39,893 nucleotides of DNA from a virus. Of the stretch, positions 16,230 through 25,866 are shown piece after piece; the first letter of the stretch is position 1; each line of letters begins with the position of its first letter. Both the position numbers and the translations under genes were made by a program. Location of the stretch: positions 1 through 39,893 of IMG/VR virus record IMGVR_UViG_3300037189_001648. One strand, given 5' to 3'. Under the pieces are notes generated by a model, which saw nothing but the letters and a program-made list of their open reading frames with translations, made no database searches and had not been told where the DNA came from.

Positions 16230-19200
16230 TGTTTAAAGATGTCAACTTACAAAATCACCTAGAAACATCTTCAACAATAAAGGTAGAGTCTGCAGTCATA
16301 GCAGAATGGAACCTGAATATTGCAGAAAATATTTTTAGGTTGGGAAACTATCGCTATAGGCCAACAGACCCAGTGTCATCAGTTTATCGAACAATCCCTA
16401 ATAACTTTGATGAAAATGACGAGGGTAATTTTTATACTGGCGCTACAGATGCAGACATTGTTATTGACGGCGGTATGGGTAACGACAATGTACCTCCAGC
16501 CCCATTCATATCTCCAAAAGAAAAAGAAAAGCTTCTTTATTCATTAGAAGATTGCTTCAATAGGTTTAGGCCAAGATCTGGAATCAATAAGCTGCGTTAC
16601 TTTGACACACAGTTTTCTCACCACTCAAACATAGATCTTGTAAAAAGACCAAGATTTTATATGGCTAGCAAAGATGATAAGTTTAAATACTGGACTTCAT
16701 ACAGAACTGAGGGTGGCCAGGAGTTTGGAATTGCCAATAAGAAAGTAAATAATCAGTTTTACATTAGCGATGCCGCACCATATATAGTCTATAAAGAGCA
16801 AATCCCAGTAAACAGAATTGTTGTAAAAATGCAGACTGGCGTTGGTTCAGTTGATCTCGGCCCATTTGGCAATTCTTTCCAATCTTTTGAGGACCCATTT
16901 TTTGGATTTAACAATCAGAGAACTCCAAAAAGATGGAAGATTCAGTATCTTAATAATAATATTTGGACAGACGCAATTTCCTTTGACGAGAACTCGTCTA
17001 GAATAAACGGTCAGCCAATAGTTGGCATTGATGGCTATGTGGAAATATCCTATGGATTAAACATTCCAGATAAATACAAAACCATATTAAGATATGCTGG
17101 TGAAGTTGCTTCAGAAATTTTGCTGCCACAGACATCTTCAGTTGGAGACGCCTATCTGGTTGGAGCTACAGCTTCTAGCTTAGGAACCTATCATGTTTGG
17201 ATGGGGTCTGAATACGAGACATTCGTACCAAGCTATGGCTGGTATTTATCACAAGATGAAATTGACAGTAGGACTGCCACAGTCAAACAGTTTGTATCGC
17301 CACCAGAATATATTACTGGCACAAGCACAGAAAAGAAATATAGAGAGTTCGAATATATTCAGGGCATCAGAATTGTAGTAGACACCATGAATGTGTACGA
17401 CTCTACCCTAGACCTAATAGAAATGTCTCCGAGACTAACTGCCGATCTATCAGATAGGACTATATCGTTTTCTGCTACCAAGCCAGCATCAGACCTAGGT
17501 CTAAGCGGAATGCCAGTCGGACAATTATTGGCAGCTACTGGAAGGTTGAGTATCTTTGACTATGACCAGGCATTTAATAAAAATAATACTAACAGTATTA
17601 TCTCTAAATATTCTGGCCAAAACCTACAAATCAAACTATTTGAAGTAGTTAAAGACGTGGAGGTTTCGCCAGGCAAAACAGAAGACTTTTTTATTCCTAT
17701 AAAGGTTTTATACGCAGATGGATTTCCAGAAACTAATTCACTAGATAGGCAAGTTGACCTAGAGCTTAGGGATCTTCTATTCTATTTTGAATCAATAACT
17801 GCTCCAGAAATACTAATTCAAAATGCGTCTGTTAGCTATGCCGTTGCTCTATTGCTAGATTCTATTGGATTTTCAAATTATGTATTTAAAAGAAACGAAG
17901 AAGACACAGAGGTCGTAATCCCATACTTTTTCGTTGGCCCAGACACCTCTATAGCACAGGCATTAGAAAATATTGCGGTATCAACACAGACAGCCATGTT
18001 CTTTGACGAATACAACAATTTTGTTATGATGAGCAAAGAATACATTCTGCCATCCGAGGGCCAGCGTGAAATCGATATGACGCTATATGGATCTAAAGAC
18101 AGCATATCTGAGGGCGCATATAAGAATAAAGCAACTAACACATCTCTTGCCAACATTGAAGATATTTCATTCCAGCCAAATTTGGTATACAATGATGGAA
18201 AGATAACCTATACATCCAGATACATTCAAAGGTCATATAGTTCAATAAAACAAGCAAGCATGATTGACAGAGACAAAACCTGGATTTATAAGCCAGCGCT
18301 ACTCTGGGAAATTAGCGGAACAGAAGCCACCAAATCAATCAATGAGGAGGCAAGCAATCAGTCATCATACGTTTTAGCTGCAATACCACTTAACTCAGAT
18401 CTTGCTGCAGATTTGCCACAGGTTGTAAATCACAGAGTGGTCAACAACGTTATGGATCTGGGAGAAGGTGTGTATTGGATAACACGCTATAACGGCTACT
18501 TCTATGCTAATGGAGAAATTATAAGGTATGATGCTGTGCAATATAGCGTACCAGGAGCTGGAATATTTAATCCAGAAACAAATCAGTTAGAGAATAACGT
18601 CTGGATTTCTAGCACTCAAGAATACCAGAACTACTTTTCAAAGATTCCGTTTAACGGAAAGATATACCCAACAGGACTGGTAAGAATTTACTCAGAGCCA
18701 AACTATGAGATAATAAACGGAATTACTAGGTTGCAAAATGGACCTGTTGCAAAGCACGGTAGAAAACAGTTTGGCACCGACCTAGTAGCTCACAAAGCTG
18801 GACTAGATAACTACTGGTCAAGCAATCAAAATATTCGTGGCTGCACTATGGACTTTAACTACCTAGTCTCTGGCACAGATGCGCTTGAATCCGATATTGG
18901 TCACGCTGGAGTCAACAACACTCTTGCAGAAAAGACAACAAGAAACGGAATCATAAAAAACTTCTTTAGCAACTCCTTCTCTAAAGAGTCAGATGTAGCA
19001 AGTCTTTACTCTACTCAAAGTGGAACAGTTCAGTCATCAGCCTTGGTAATGAATGGTCCAACCTTTGCAACAACTGAAAAGCCAGTCGACTTTATCTCTT
19101 ATGTTTTTAAGCCGTTAAATAAATCATTTAGGCATTTTGGAACAAGAATGCGCATTATTGGTAAAATTGAAAACAGCAGGGTGCGTGGCCAGACACCTAT

Positions 19201-20866
19201 TGGAAGTACAACATACTACACAGCAACTGGCGGTATATCGGAATCACTAGAAAGCCAGAACAATAATGGTCAGACATCATCTGCAAATAATACACCAGAC
19301 CAAAATATAAATATTAGCGGTGCTTCTGGCGGGCTAGCTGTCATGGTTAATCCAGAAACAAATGTTGGCTACTACTTTGAAATTGCTGCCCTAACAGAAA
19401 ACAACGTAGAGTCATACTCTTCTACTTCAGATATATTTAATATTGTGTTTTATAAAGTAAAAGAAAATGTTTCGTTTACCTATGACACTGGCGGATTTGC
19501 TATCGATGGAATTTATGAAGTAAATACCCTAACAAGCAAGGTTCCAGGACAAGAGCTCATAATAAATGGAAATACTGCACAAATAGGAGACAGGGTTTTA
19601 GTTGAGGATCAGGCTCCAAATACAGAGCAAAATGGCTACTACCTTGTTACTAATATTGGTGGAAGCTACACAGATCCAGAAACTGACGAAGTGATAAACT
19701 ACAAGTGGGAGCTTACGAGAGACGATAAGGCCCTACCGATTAAACTTTGGTCTGGACTATCTAAGATAATTGTAGACAATGGAATTTTTACTGGCCAGTA
19801 TCGTATGACTGGAGAAGAGAATCCAACCGTCTACGATTTAGCAGTAGAGTATCAAAACATAGGCACAAAGAGAAGATTCTTCCTATACATCAACAATAAG
19901 CTTGTAGCCACAGTAGATGATGAAAATCCCCTACCAGTTTACAACAACATGGGATTATTTGTACGTGGATCATCCAGGGTAATGTTTGAAAACCTTTATG
20001 CTCTTGCAAATAACTATAGTCAAAATACTGGGGCATCTATAAATACACCAGTTAACTCTGCATTCCAAGATCCAGAGATAGACTTAAACGAAGCATTTAG
20101 AAAATACGCTATGAGTGGAATGATTCAGTCAACATATCTTTCTGGCATTAGCCCACTCGAACCGCCAAGATACAATATGTATTTTGAAGAGTTTGGCACT
20201 ATTATGAGGGAAGCTTCATACCTTAACGTAAAGTATGACAAGGCGTATCCAGCTCTATACTCAAAGATTTCACCAACTTTTAATTCCATAAAGGGATATA
20301 CAGTATCTGGCTATATTCCTGGTGCGTATGGTGCAGAGTTCTTAATCTTTAACTCTACTGATACTGCTATTAGCCTAGATGAGACTACTGGAAATTACTT
20401 AAGAATTCAGGGCATTACCTTTACCCAGTCTTCGCCACAGGAGCTTACAGTAGACGACTACTTCTCTAAGCGTGGAGATTTTTCAAATCCACAAACCGTT
20501 GGCTCAAACCTGGTCATCTCTCCAATTAAAGAAAAGAAAGAATACCAGGACATAAAAAATAGCAGAATTACATATGGCAAGAGAGAGTTCACGCTTGACA
20601 CTCCATACATTCAAACCCAGGATGACGCTAACGATTTGATGGGATGGATAATATCAAAAATCATGAAGCCAAGGATGGCCGTTGGAATTAGGCTATTTGG
20701 TGCGTCTACACTTCAGCTAGGAGATATTGTAAATATTAATTACAAGTCGGATGCAAACGTAGACCAGGTTTTATCTCCAGAATCTAAGTTTGTGGTATAC
20801 AATATAGAGTATTCAAATAATGGATCAGGGCCAGAAATAACGGCATACTTAAGTGAGGTAGTTTAG
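16229..20866 (+). CDS. Baseplate hub / tail tip protein with lectin-like insertion
   Basis: A 1545-residue tail protein. The N-terminal 400 residues and the region around 560-640 (for example IAQALENIAVSTQTAMFFDEYNN) resemble the tail-hub fold that plugs the tube tip; the last 70 residues carry a typical final hub strand pattern (STLQLGDIVNINYKSDANV). Between them, residues about 905-1270 form a beta-rich segment with concanavalin/LamG-like features (a FRHFGTRMRIIGKIENSR stretch, FFLYINNKLVATVDDENPLP and VYNNMGLFVRGSSRVMFENL), which is a common carbohydrate-binding fold in phage tails. The hub therefore probably carries its own cell-surface-binding domain. It is followed three bases later by the next tail gene. 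Family names are inferred from pattern only. Confidence 0.7.
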   Translation: MFKDVNLQNHLETSSTIKVESAVIAEWNLNIAENIFRLGNYRYRPTDPVSSVYRTIPNNFDENDEGNFYTGATDADIVIDGGMGNDNVPPAPFISPKEKEKLLYSLEDCFNRFRPRSGINKLRYFDTQFSHHSNIDLVKRPRFYMASKDDKFKYWTSYRTEGGQEFGIANKKVNNQFYISDAAPYIVYKEQIPVNRIVVKMQTGVGSVDLGPFGNSFQSFEDPFFGFNNQRTPKRWKIQYLNNNIWTDAISFDENSSRINGQPIVGIDGYVEISYGLNIPDKYKTILRYAGEVASEILLPQTSSVGDAYLVGATASSLGTYHVWMGSEYETFVPSYGWYLSQDEIDSRTATVKQFVSPPEYITGTSTEKKYREFEYIQGIRIVVDTMNVYDSTLDLIEMSPRLTADLSDRTISFSATKPASDLGLSGMPVGQLLAATGRLSIFDYDQAFNKNNTNSIISKYSGQNLQIKLFEVVKDVEVSPGKTEDFFIPIKVLYADGFPETNSLDRQVDLELRDLLFYFESITAPEILIQNASVSYAVALLLDSIGFSNYVFKRNEEDTEVVIPYFFVGPDTSIAQALENIAVSTQTAMFFDEYNNFVMMSKEYILPSEGQREIDMTLYGSKDSISEGAYKNKATNTSLANIEDISFQPNLVYNDGKITYTSRYIQRSYSSIKQASMIDRDKTWIYKPALLWEISGTEATKSINEEASNQSSYVLAAIPLNSDLAADLPQVVNHRVVNNVMDLGEGVYWITRYNGYFYANGEIIRYDAVQYSVPGAGIFNPETNQLENNVWISSTQEYQNYFSKIPFNGKIYPTGLVRIYSEPNYEIINGITRLQNGPVAKHGRKQFGTDLVAHKAGLDNYWSSNQNIRGCTMDFNYLVSGTDALESDIGHAGVNNTLAEKTTRNGIIKNFFSNSFSKESDVASLYSTQSGTVQSSALVMNGPTFATTEKPVDFISYVFKPLNKSFRHFGTRMRIIGKIENSRVRGQTPIGSTTYYTATGGISESLESQNNNGQTSSANNTPDQNINISGASGGLAVMVNPETNVGYYFEIAALTENNVESYSSTSDIFNIVFYKVKENVSFTYDTGGFAIDGIYEVNTLTSKVPGQELIINGNTAQIGDRVLVEDQAPNTEQNGYYLVTNIGGSYTDPETDEVINYKWELTRDDKALPIKLWSGLSKIIVDNGIFTGQYRMTGEENPTVYDLAVEYQNIGTKRRFFLYINNKLVATVDDENPLPVYNNMGLFVRGSSRVMFENLYALANNYSQNTGASINTPVNSAFQDPEIDLNEAFRKYAMSGMIQSTYLSGISPLEPPRYNMYFEEFGTIMREASYLNVKYDKAYPALYSKISPTFNSIKGYTVSGYIPGAYGAEFLIFNSTDTAISLDETTGNYLRIQGITFTQSSPQELTVDDYFSKRGDFSNPQTVGSNLVISPIKEKKEYQDIKNSRITYGKREFTLDTPYIQTQDDANDLMGWIISKIMKPRMAVGIRLFGASTLQLGDIVNINYKSDANVDQVLSPESKFVVYNIEYSNNGSGPEITAYLSEVV

Positions 20867-20869
20867 TAA

Positions 20870-21403
20870 ATGGGTGAATTTAGAATAATGCCATTTCCGA
20901 TTATTCCAGAGTTAAAAACTAGGACACGTGAACAACCAGTAAAGCCAGCAACTCCAGATCTAATCCTGTTTGACCAGGAGGGCATCGAAGTAGAAATAAT
21001 GGCAGACCTACTCTTTGAAGACATCGGAGGACAGGAACTGCTCAGTATTTCACGCAATGATATTATTAATGGACAGGACGTAATAAACCAGCCTATTAAA
21101 AACATAAACGATATTGCCCTACAGTATAACTCCCAGAACATTCTTTTCTCACCACAGAATTCTTCTGCCTTTTTCAATAACTTTCCAATTAAGCTTGAAA
21201 ACTATCTACCAAATATCCAGATAGATGAACCAGAAGATCCAGCAAATCCAAATAAGAACAAGATTGTTTATTTAGATAATAATGGAAACCTAAATATAGA
21301 GGTCATTAACATAAATCCTGGGTATCAAATAGAGGTCCAGATATTGGCCTCAGAAGATCGACTTAGTGATACAATATATGTAGATATAGAGGAAGCACCA
21401 TGA
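20870..21403 (+). CDS. Baseplate-associated minor tail protein
   Basis: A 177-residue protein placed between hub and fibre genes. The first 60 residues are Pro- and Glu-rich; then MADLLFEDIGGQELLSISR is a segment often seen near the N-terminus of short baseplate proteins. The rest is Asn/Ile-rich with a VYLDNNGNLNIEVI strand and ends in an acidic EEAP. The stop overlaps the next start by four bases (ATGA). I do not recognise an exact family; membership in the tail tip complex is inferred from position. Confidence 0.5.
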   Translation: MGEFRIMPFPIIPELKTRTREQPVKPATPDLILFDQEGIEVEIMADLLFEDIGGQELLSISRNDIINGQDVINQPIKNINDIALQYNSQNILFSPQNSSAFFNNFPIKLENYLPNIQIDEPEDPANPNKNKIVYLDNNGNLNIEVININPGYQIEVQILASEDRLSDTIYVDIEEAP

Positions 21404-22554
21404 TAACAAATACAGGCAAAAACATATTAGCCAAATACTTGATTGGGCAGGCACCAGCCTATGCCTCTTACATTGCTGTGGGCTGTGGCCCTAAGCCAAT
21501 CGCATCTGACGGTGAACTGCTAGATTACTCTGCCAAGAAAAACCTAGACTTCGAGATGTTCCGTGTTCCAATTATTTCCAGGGGATACGTGAACGAAGAA
21601 GGCATGTCAAAAGTTGTATTAACTGCAGAGCTACCAACAGAAGAAAGATATGAGATTACCGAAATTGGTATCTATTCTGCTGGATCAAATCCATCTGCAA
21701 GAGACAATGACAGCAAGATGATATATTCTTTTGGTCAGAATGAAAGATGGGAATATCACACCGCACAGGCTGCAACTTCCATTCCACAGCTTTACGGGCC
21801 ACTTGACGAGGAGAACGAGGATGGACAGATTGAGACTGGCCTACAGGTTTTCCAGACAAACCCAGACAATAGAATTTTTTCTAGACCAGAAAGAATTGCA
21901 AGGTACGAAACCACCAGGTTCTTGAACAATACAATAGTTATTCGTGGAGATGATTCAAGCCTTGTTCCAGATGGTGACGGACACCTAATTCCAACAGACA
22001 TATCTCCTGGAAATCAGTCTAATCACATTCACATTACTGGACTAGTTATTGACCTAAACAAGAGTGCCCCAACTGATGAGCTAAGGCTTGCTTTCTCTGT
22101 TGTTAGCAAAGATGCCAACACTTCTCAAGTGCCAGACACTGTTAGAATCTTGCTAGAGTTTGCATCTTCAGATTCTTCTGTTCCAGAGAATATTGAGTTT
22201 GCTAGATTTGAGGTTAACCTACAAAATGGAACTGGAACTGGACAACATGACTTTGCCCAGAATAGATATGTTGTTGTTAGCAAAAAGATTGAGGATCTGT
22301 TTAAGAGTGCTGGGTTTACCTGGAATTCTGTGGATGTTGTAAAAATCTATGCTTCAGTTGTAAATGGTGGAGCTGTTTCAAGTGACTTCTATGTTTTCTT
22401 GGATGCGCTAAGACTGGAAAACACCACTTCTGAAAATCCACTATATGGTCTTACTGGGTATTCAACTGTAAGAACTCAGGAAGCCAGAACAATTACTAAG
22501 CTTGCCAACACTACAAACTTTATTGAGTTTAGATTTGCAATGGATGTAATCTAA
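21400..22554 (+). CDS. Tail fibre / receptor-binding-type protein
   Basis: A 384-residue protein. It starts TNTGKNILAKYLIGQAPAYA followed by an S-Y-I-A-V-G-C-G-P-K-P run: this is the typical N-terminal collar of tail-fibre proteins that dock to the baseplate, and includes an ITEIGIYS strand. The C-terminal 190 residues (from about 195) are beta-rich with an SNHIHITGLVIDLN start, resembling concanavalin-like jelly rolls used for sugar binding. It is the best candidate receptor-binding protein. TAATG overlap with the next gene. Recognition is from pattern, not from a search. Confidence 0.65.
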   Translation: MITNTGKNILAKYLIGQAPAYASYIAVGCGPKPIASDGELLDYSAKKNLDFEMFRVPIISRGYVNEEGMSKVVLTAELPTEERYEITEIGIYSAGSNPSARDNDSKMIYSFGQNERWEYHTAQAATSIPQLYGPLDEENEDGQIETGLQVFQTNPDNRIFSRPERIARYETTRFLNNTIVIRGDDSSLVPDGDGHLIPTDISPGNQSNHIHITGLVIDLNKSAPTDELRLAFSVVSKDANTSQVPDTVRILLEFASSDSSVPENIEFARFEVNLQNGTGTGQHDFAQNRYVVVSKKIEDLFKSAGFTWNSVDVVKIYASVVNGGAVSSDFYVFLDALRLENTTSENPLYGLTGYSTVRTQEARTITKLANTTNFIEFRFAMDVI

Positions 22555-23063
22555 TGGCAGATGTTGTAAAAAAGGCGGTAGTTTTACAAGCAAACCTTCC
22601 ACCAGTAAATACTCAGACTGAGGCATACAGCGTTAGGTATCGAATAATTTCTGAAGACCGAAACAGGGCCTCTCACTGGTCTCCAGTATATAATATTAAA
22701 CCAGAGTATGAATTAGTGCCATATGGTCAATTGCTGGTAGAAAAGAATGCTGGTCACGTCCTGATCATCTGGAATCCAGTAACAATTAAAAAGAATAATA
22801 ATATTGTTAGAAAAGCTTTACAATACGATGTTTGGCTTAGGTGGCATAAGAGTGATGCGGGAGACTGGACATACTTTGAAAGAATCGAAGGAACCAGCCT
22901 AACAATTATTCCAGTAGATACCTACTTTATCAATGGCGTGGATCAAGAAGACCAGCCTAATAGGCTAGATGTTGAGATATATGTCGTTGGCAATCCAGTG
23001 ACCAGATCAGATGCTCCAGACGCCTTTTTAAAGGTATACTCTAAAGCTAACACAACGATTTAA
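22554..23063 (+). CDS. Minor tail protein with fibronectin III-like fold
   Basis: A 169-residue protein with one beta-sandwich pattern: YSVRYRIISEDRNRASHWSP, then HVLIIWNPVTIKKNNN, YDVWLRWHKSDAGDWTYFE and IYVVGNP. The placement of W, Y and the final strands resembles a fibronectin type III domain, common in phage tail proteins as a spacer or surface-contact domain. It starts in TAATG overlap with the fibre gene, and is followed after 23 bases by a further small tail gene behind a promoter. Confidence 0.55.
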   Translation: MADVVKKAVVLQANLPPVNTQTEAYSVRYRIISEDRNRASHWSPVYNIKPEYELVPYGQLLVEKNAGHVLIIWNPVTIKKNNNIVRKALQYDVWLRWHKSDAGDWTYFERIEGTSLTIIPVDTYFINGVDQEDQPNRLDVEIYVVGNPVTRSDAPDAFLKVYSKANTTI

Positions 23064-23072
23064 TGATATAAT
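23064..23072 (+). promoter_or_regulatory. Extended -10 promoter before the last tail gene
   Basis: TGATATAAT (TG plus one base, then TATAAT at 23067-23072) immediately after the stop codon of the preceding gene. The predicted start near 23079 gives a very short leader, GGAGAAAA, before the ATG at 23087; the ribosome site AGGAG is at its very 5' end. No good -35. Confidence 0.5.
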
Positions 23073-23086
23073 AATATAGGAGAAAA

Positions 23087-23530
23087 ATGGCAAGAATACC
23101 AGTACCAGAGCGTGGGCAACCACTAGACTTGACTTATGTTGCTCAGATTGTTAATGCAGTTAATGAGATGTCGTCGGAGATTTCTCCAGCAGTTTATAAG
23201 TATGTAACTGTTGACACCCCAAGTGCGGGCAAGCAAAGCGTTAGGGCCTCAGAGGCAAGATTTATTGCAGGGTTCGTGCAGGTAGCAAACAACAGCTCAG
23301 TAAACGCAGGAAACGAAAAGACCTTTTCATACAGCTTTCCAACAGACTTTAAGTATCCGCCAATTGTTACAGCTACACTAGTGAATATTGGAAATACTTC
23401 AGCTGGTAAAGACGTTTCAGTTGTAATAACTGGAGTAACCACATCATCTATTGATGGGCTAGTTAAATTTAATATTAGCGGAGACGTATCTGCTGGCGTA
23501 AACCTAATTGCAATTGGAATCCCTAACTAA
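23087..23530 (+). CDS. Small beta-rich virion protein at the end of the tail block
   Basis: A 147-residue protein with AGGAG before the ATG. A short N-terminal helical start (RGQPLDLTYVAQIVNAVNEM) could dock to the tail, followed by a beta-sandwich of 90 residues with a Ser/Asn-rich surface (FSYSFPTDFKYPPIVTATLV), resembling small lectin-like or receptor-binding domains. It is the last gene of the late block. Its own promoter suggests it is made in larger amounts than its neighbours. A tail-tip or fibre-associated role is inferred; no family is certain. Confidence 0.5.
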   Translation: MARIPVPERGQPLDLTYVAQIVNAVNEMSSEISPAVYKYVTVDTPSAGKQSVRASEARFIAGFVQVANNSSVNAGNEKTFSYSFPTDFKYPPIVTATLVNIGNTSAGKDVSVVITGVTTSSIDGLVKFNISGDVSAGVNLIAIGIPN

Positions 23531-23547
23531 TAAAGGCGGGGTATGTT

Positions 23548-24093
23548 TTGGCAGCCAACGATAAGCGATCAATAGAAGAAGAAAAATATAACGAGGCTCC
23601 AGTAATTCCTGGCAACAAAAAGGTCTGGTTCTTAAATGGTGACCTTGTAAGGATCCATCACCTGAATAAGTCTAATGGAATTATGTCTGTTTACAACATA
23701 ACCAAAGACCAGATTGAAAGCTGTCTTATTAGTGATTTTAAGAAGAACAGGGAAAGAGCCTATACCGTAGGACAGACTGCAGACCTTGTAAACAGGCACA
23801 AGAAGTATATGCCTAGTTTGATGAAAAGAGGCGTCATTCCCTTTCCTATGGGCTCCCAGAAGGGCGGAGAGAGGGGCTGGCAGGTTAGGTCCTACTACTC
23901 TGAATCACAGGTCAGAGAAATCCGTGACATCCTTGCCTCTTACCATCAGGGTAGACCAAGGAAAGATAAGCTTATTACAAATGATATAACCCCAACACGT
24001 CAGGAGTTGACAAGGCGTATGGGTGATGGTATACTGACTTATACGAGAACAGAAGACGGCAGATTCATTCCGATTTGGAGTGAATCTATTTAG
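23548..24093 (+). CDS. DNA-binding regulator with MerR-like winged-helix, TTG start
   Basis: A 181-residue protein beginning with TTG at 23548; GGCGGGG at 23534-23540 gives a usable ribosome site and the ATG at 23543 runs into a stop. Residues about 70-130 (AYTVGQTADLVNRHKKYMP ... RGWQVRSYYSESQVREI) match a MerR-type helix-turn-helix, with an SQKGGERGW wing. The C-terminus is basic and includes a second helical part. It is the first gene after the late tail block and the first of the replication block. Its position suggests a phage regulator that switches between these sets, but no target site is proven. Confidence 0.65.
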   Translation: MAANDKRSIEEEKYNEAPVIPGNKKVWFLNGDLVRIHHLNKSNGIMSVYNITKDQIESCLISDFKKNRERAYTVGQTADLVNRHKKYMPSLMKRGVIPFPMGSQKGGERGWQVRSYYSESQVREIRDILASYHQGRPRKDKLITNDITPTRQELTRRMGDGILTYTRTEDGRFIPIWSESI

Positions 24094-24113
24094 TACCTTG
24101 AAAGGGTATGGGT

Positions 24114-24320
24114 ATGGAAAACGACAGCACAAAAGTTAACGTTGCTCTAGGTTATACGCTTAATCTAGGAAACTTCCAATCTCTAAGAATTGATCTTGGG
24201 GTTGTTGACTCAAAGCGAGATGGCGAATCGATTGACGAAGCCTTTACTCGTGTCTACTCATTTGTTGAGCAGAAGCTAATTACTAAGATTAACGAAGCCA
24301 AAGAAGAAGTTTCAGAGTAA
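24114..24320 (+). CDS. Short conserved-type phage protein of unknown function
   Basis: A 68-residue protein from ATG 24114; an earlier ATG at 24108 has GAAAGGG only one base upstream, while for 24114 the distance is seven bases. It has one central beta hairpin (ALGYTLNLGNFQSLRIDLGV) and a C-terminal helix (IDEAFTRVYSFVEQKLI). I do not recognise a function. It is joined to the next gene by TAATG, and belongs to the replication operon. Confidence 0.55.
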   Translation: MENDSTKVNVALGYTLNLGNFQSLRIDLGVVDSKRDGESIDEAFTRVYSFVEQKLITKINEAKEEVSE

Positions 24321-24628
24321 TGCCTGAGCGCAAAGACCGTATGGCTTTGCTCAGCAGATACAGCAAGTTGCATGCAGCAAAGTACAATGAGCGACCCAAT
24401 CTTAATCTAAACGTAGAGCAGTGGGCAGCAGATGCCCTGATTGAGTCGTATGGTATAGAGTTCTGCTACGATCTGCTACAATATTATTTCGACGTTTCTC
24501 AGAGTCCAGCATGGAAATACTTTGCAAACTATGCAGATAAAATCCAGGACTCTAGAAGTCAGTACGAACAAGATTTACAAGAAAGAATACAGAGACGAAG
24601 AATGGCGAGGGAATGGCTAAATGAATAA
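24320..24628 (+). CDS. Small helical protein upstream of the helicase, possible helicase loader
   Basis: A 102-residue, mostly alpha-helical protein with aromatic and basic residues (IESYGIEFCYDLLQYYFD, WKYFANYADKI) and a basic C-terminus (RIQRRRMAREWLNE). It ends in an ATGA overlap with the DnaB-like helicase gene, so the two are made together. In many phages a helicase loader or accessory protein is encoded just before DnaB. That role fits by position, but the sequence shows no Walker motif or other proof. Confidence 0.4.
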   Translation: MPERKDRMALLSRYSKLHAAKYNERPNLNLNVEQWAADALIESYGIEFCYDLLQYYFDVSQSPAWKYFANYADKIQDSRSQYEQDLQERIQRRRMAREWLNE

Positions 24629-25841
24629 CACAGAGGCAAAACTAATATCTGCGGTATTGGAAGATAAACAAGTTCATGTTTTGCTTCAGGCCAACGTCGA
24701 CGGACTTCTAAGAACCCACAACGATATCTGGGATTTCATTAGAAACTATACAGAGCACAATGGATCAGTTCCACCAAAGTCACTGGTCATAGAAAAGTTT
24801 AGAGACTTCCACCCTGTAGATAGCGTTGGTGCAACCAAGCACCACCTAGAAGAGCTGCAGACAGAATATCTTAACGATAGCCTAAAGGATATTATTAGAC
24901 AGGCTGCTGCAGACGTTCAGAATGGCAATGGTACTCATGCCCTAGAGTCGCTCATCTCGCAAACATCAGAGCTTAAGAAAAACACTGCAGCAATTCGAGA
25001 CATTGATGTCACCGACCTAGAGTCTGCCATTGCTTACTTTGAAAACCTAAAGAAGCAGCAAGAAGCTGGAATCGCTGGAATTAAAACTGGCCTGCCAGGA
25101 TTTGACAACTATCTCCCAGCTGGAATTATGCCAGGACAGCTTGGCGTGTTCCTAGCGTATCCTGGAATCGGTAAGTCCTGGCTATCACTTTACTTTGCGG
25201 TACAGGCATGGAAACAGGGAAAGTCGCCACTAGTAATCTCTCTAGAAATGTCAGAGACAGAAGTCCGTAATCGTGTATTTACAATTATGGGCGAAGGTCT
25301 TTGGTCCCACAGAAAGATGAGCTCTGGAGAGGTTGAGCTAGACACGCTTAAGATGTGGCACAAGAATCATCTAGAGGGCAAGCCAGAGTTTCACATTATT
25401 TCTAATGACACTGGTGGAGATATTACGCCATCAGTTCTTCGTGGAAAGATTGATCAATATAAGCCAGACTTCGTAATCGTAGACTACCTTCAGCTTATGA
25501 GCCCAAACCAAAAGTCAGATAACGAAACTGTTAGAATGAAGAATCTTTCTCGTGAGCTAAAGCTTATGGCTATTTCTGAAGCAGTGCCAATCATGGCCAT
25601 TTCTTCTGCAACGCCAGACGATGTTACAAAGCTAGACACCGTACCAACTCTTGGTCAGACTGCATGGTCTCGCCAGATTGCTTACGATGCTGACTGGGTA
25701 ATGGCTTTGGGTCGTGGAACAAATAGTGATATCATAGAATGTGTTTTTAGGAAAAATAGAAATGGATTTATGGGGGAGTTCCTAGTCCAGGCAGATTTTG
25801 ACAGAGGCATTTACAAATACAAAGACTTTGAAGATAAATAA
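24621..25841 (+). CDS. dnaB: Replicative DNA helicase, DnaB family
   Basis: A 406-residue protein. The RecA-like motor shows Walker A at residues 180-188 (YPGIGKSWL), a LVISLEMSETEVRNR motif at about 204-218, and Walker B at 283-293 (DFVIVDYLQLM). A conserved ISS and GQTAWSRQI motif follow (about 328-352). The N-terminal 125 residues form a helical domain (collar) that would bind primase. It unwinds duplex DNA ahead of the polymerase. It begins inside the previous gene and is followed by the primase gene after 25 bases, together forming the primosome. Confidence 0.85.
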   Translation: MNNTEAKLISAVLEDKQVHVLLQANVDGLLRTHNDIWDFIRNYTEHNGSVPPKSLVIEKFRDFHPVDSVGATKHHLEELQTEYLNDSLKDIIRQAAADVQNGNGTHALESLISQTSELKKNTAAIRDIDVTDLESAIAYFENLKKQQEAGIAGIKTGLPGFDNYLPAGIMPGQLGVFLAYPGIGKSWLSLYFAVQAWKQGKSPLVISLEMSETEVRNRVFTIMGEGLWSHRKMSSGEVELDTLKMWHKNHLEGKPEFHIISNDTGGDITPSVLRGKIDQYKPDFVIVDYLQLMSPNQKSDNETVRMKNLSRELKLMAISEAVPIMAISSATPDDVTKLDTVPTLGQTAWSRQIAYDADWVMALGRGTNSDIIECVFRKNRNGFMGEFLVQADFDRGIYKYKDFEDK

Positions 25842-25866
25842 AATATAAAGAATATACGGAAATAAA

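Noticed and set aside
24096-24107. Small hairpin TACC-ttgaaag-GGTA around the ribosome site of the 24114 gene
   Set aside because: Only a 4-bp stem; too weak to claim regulation.
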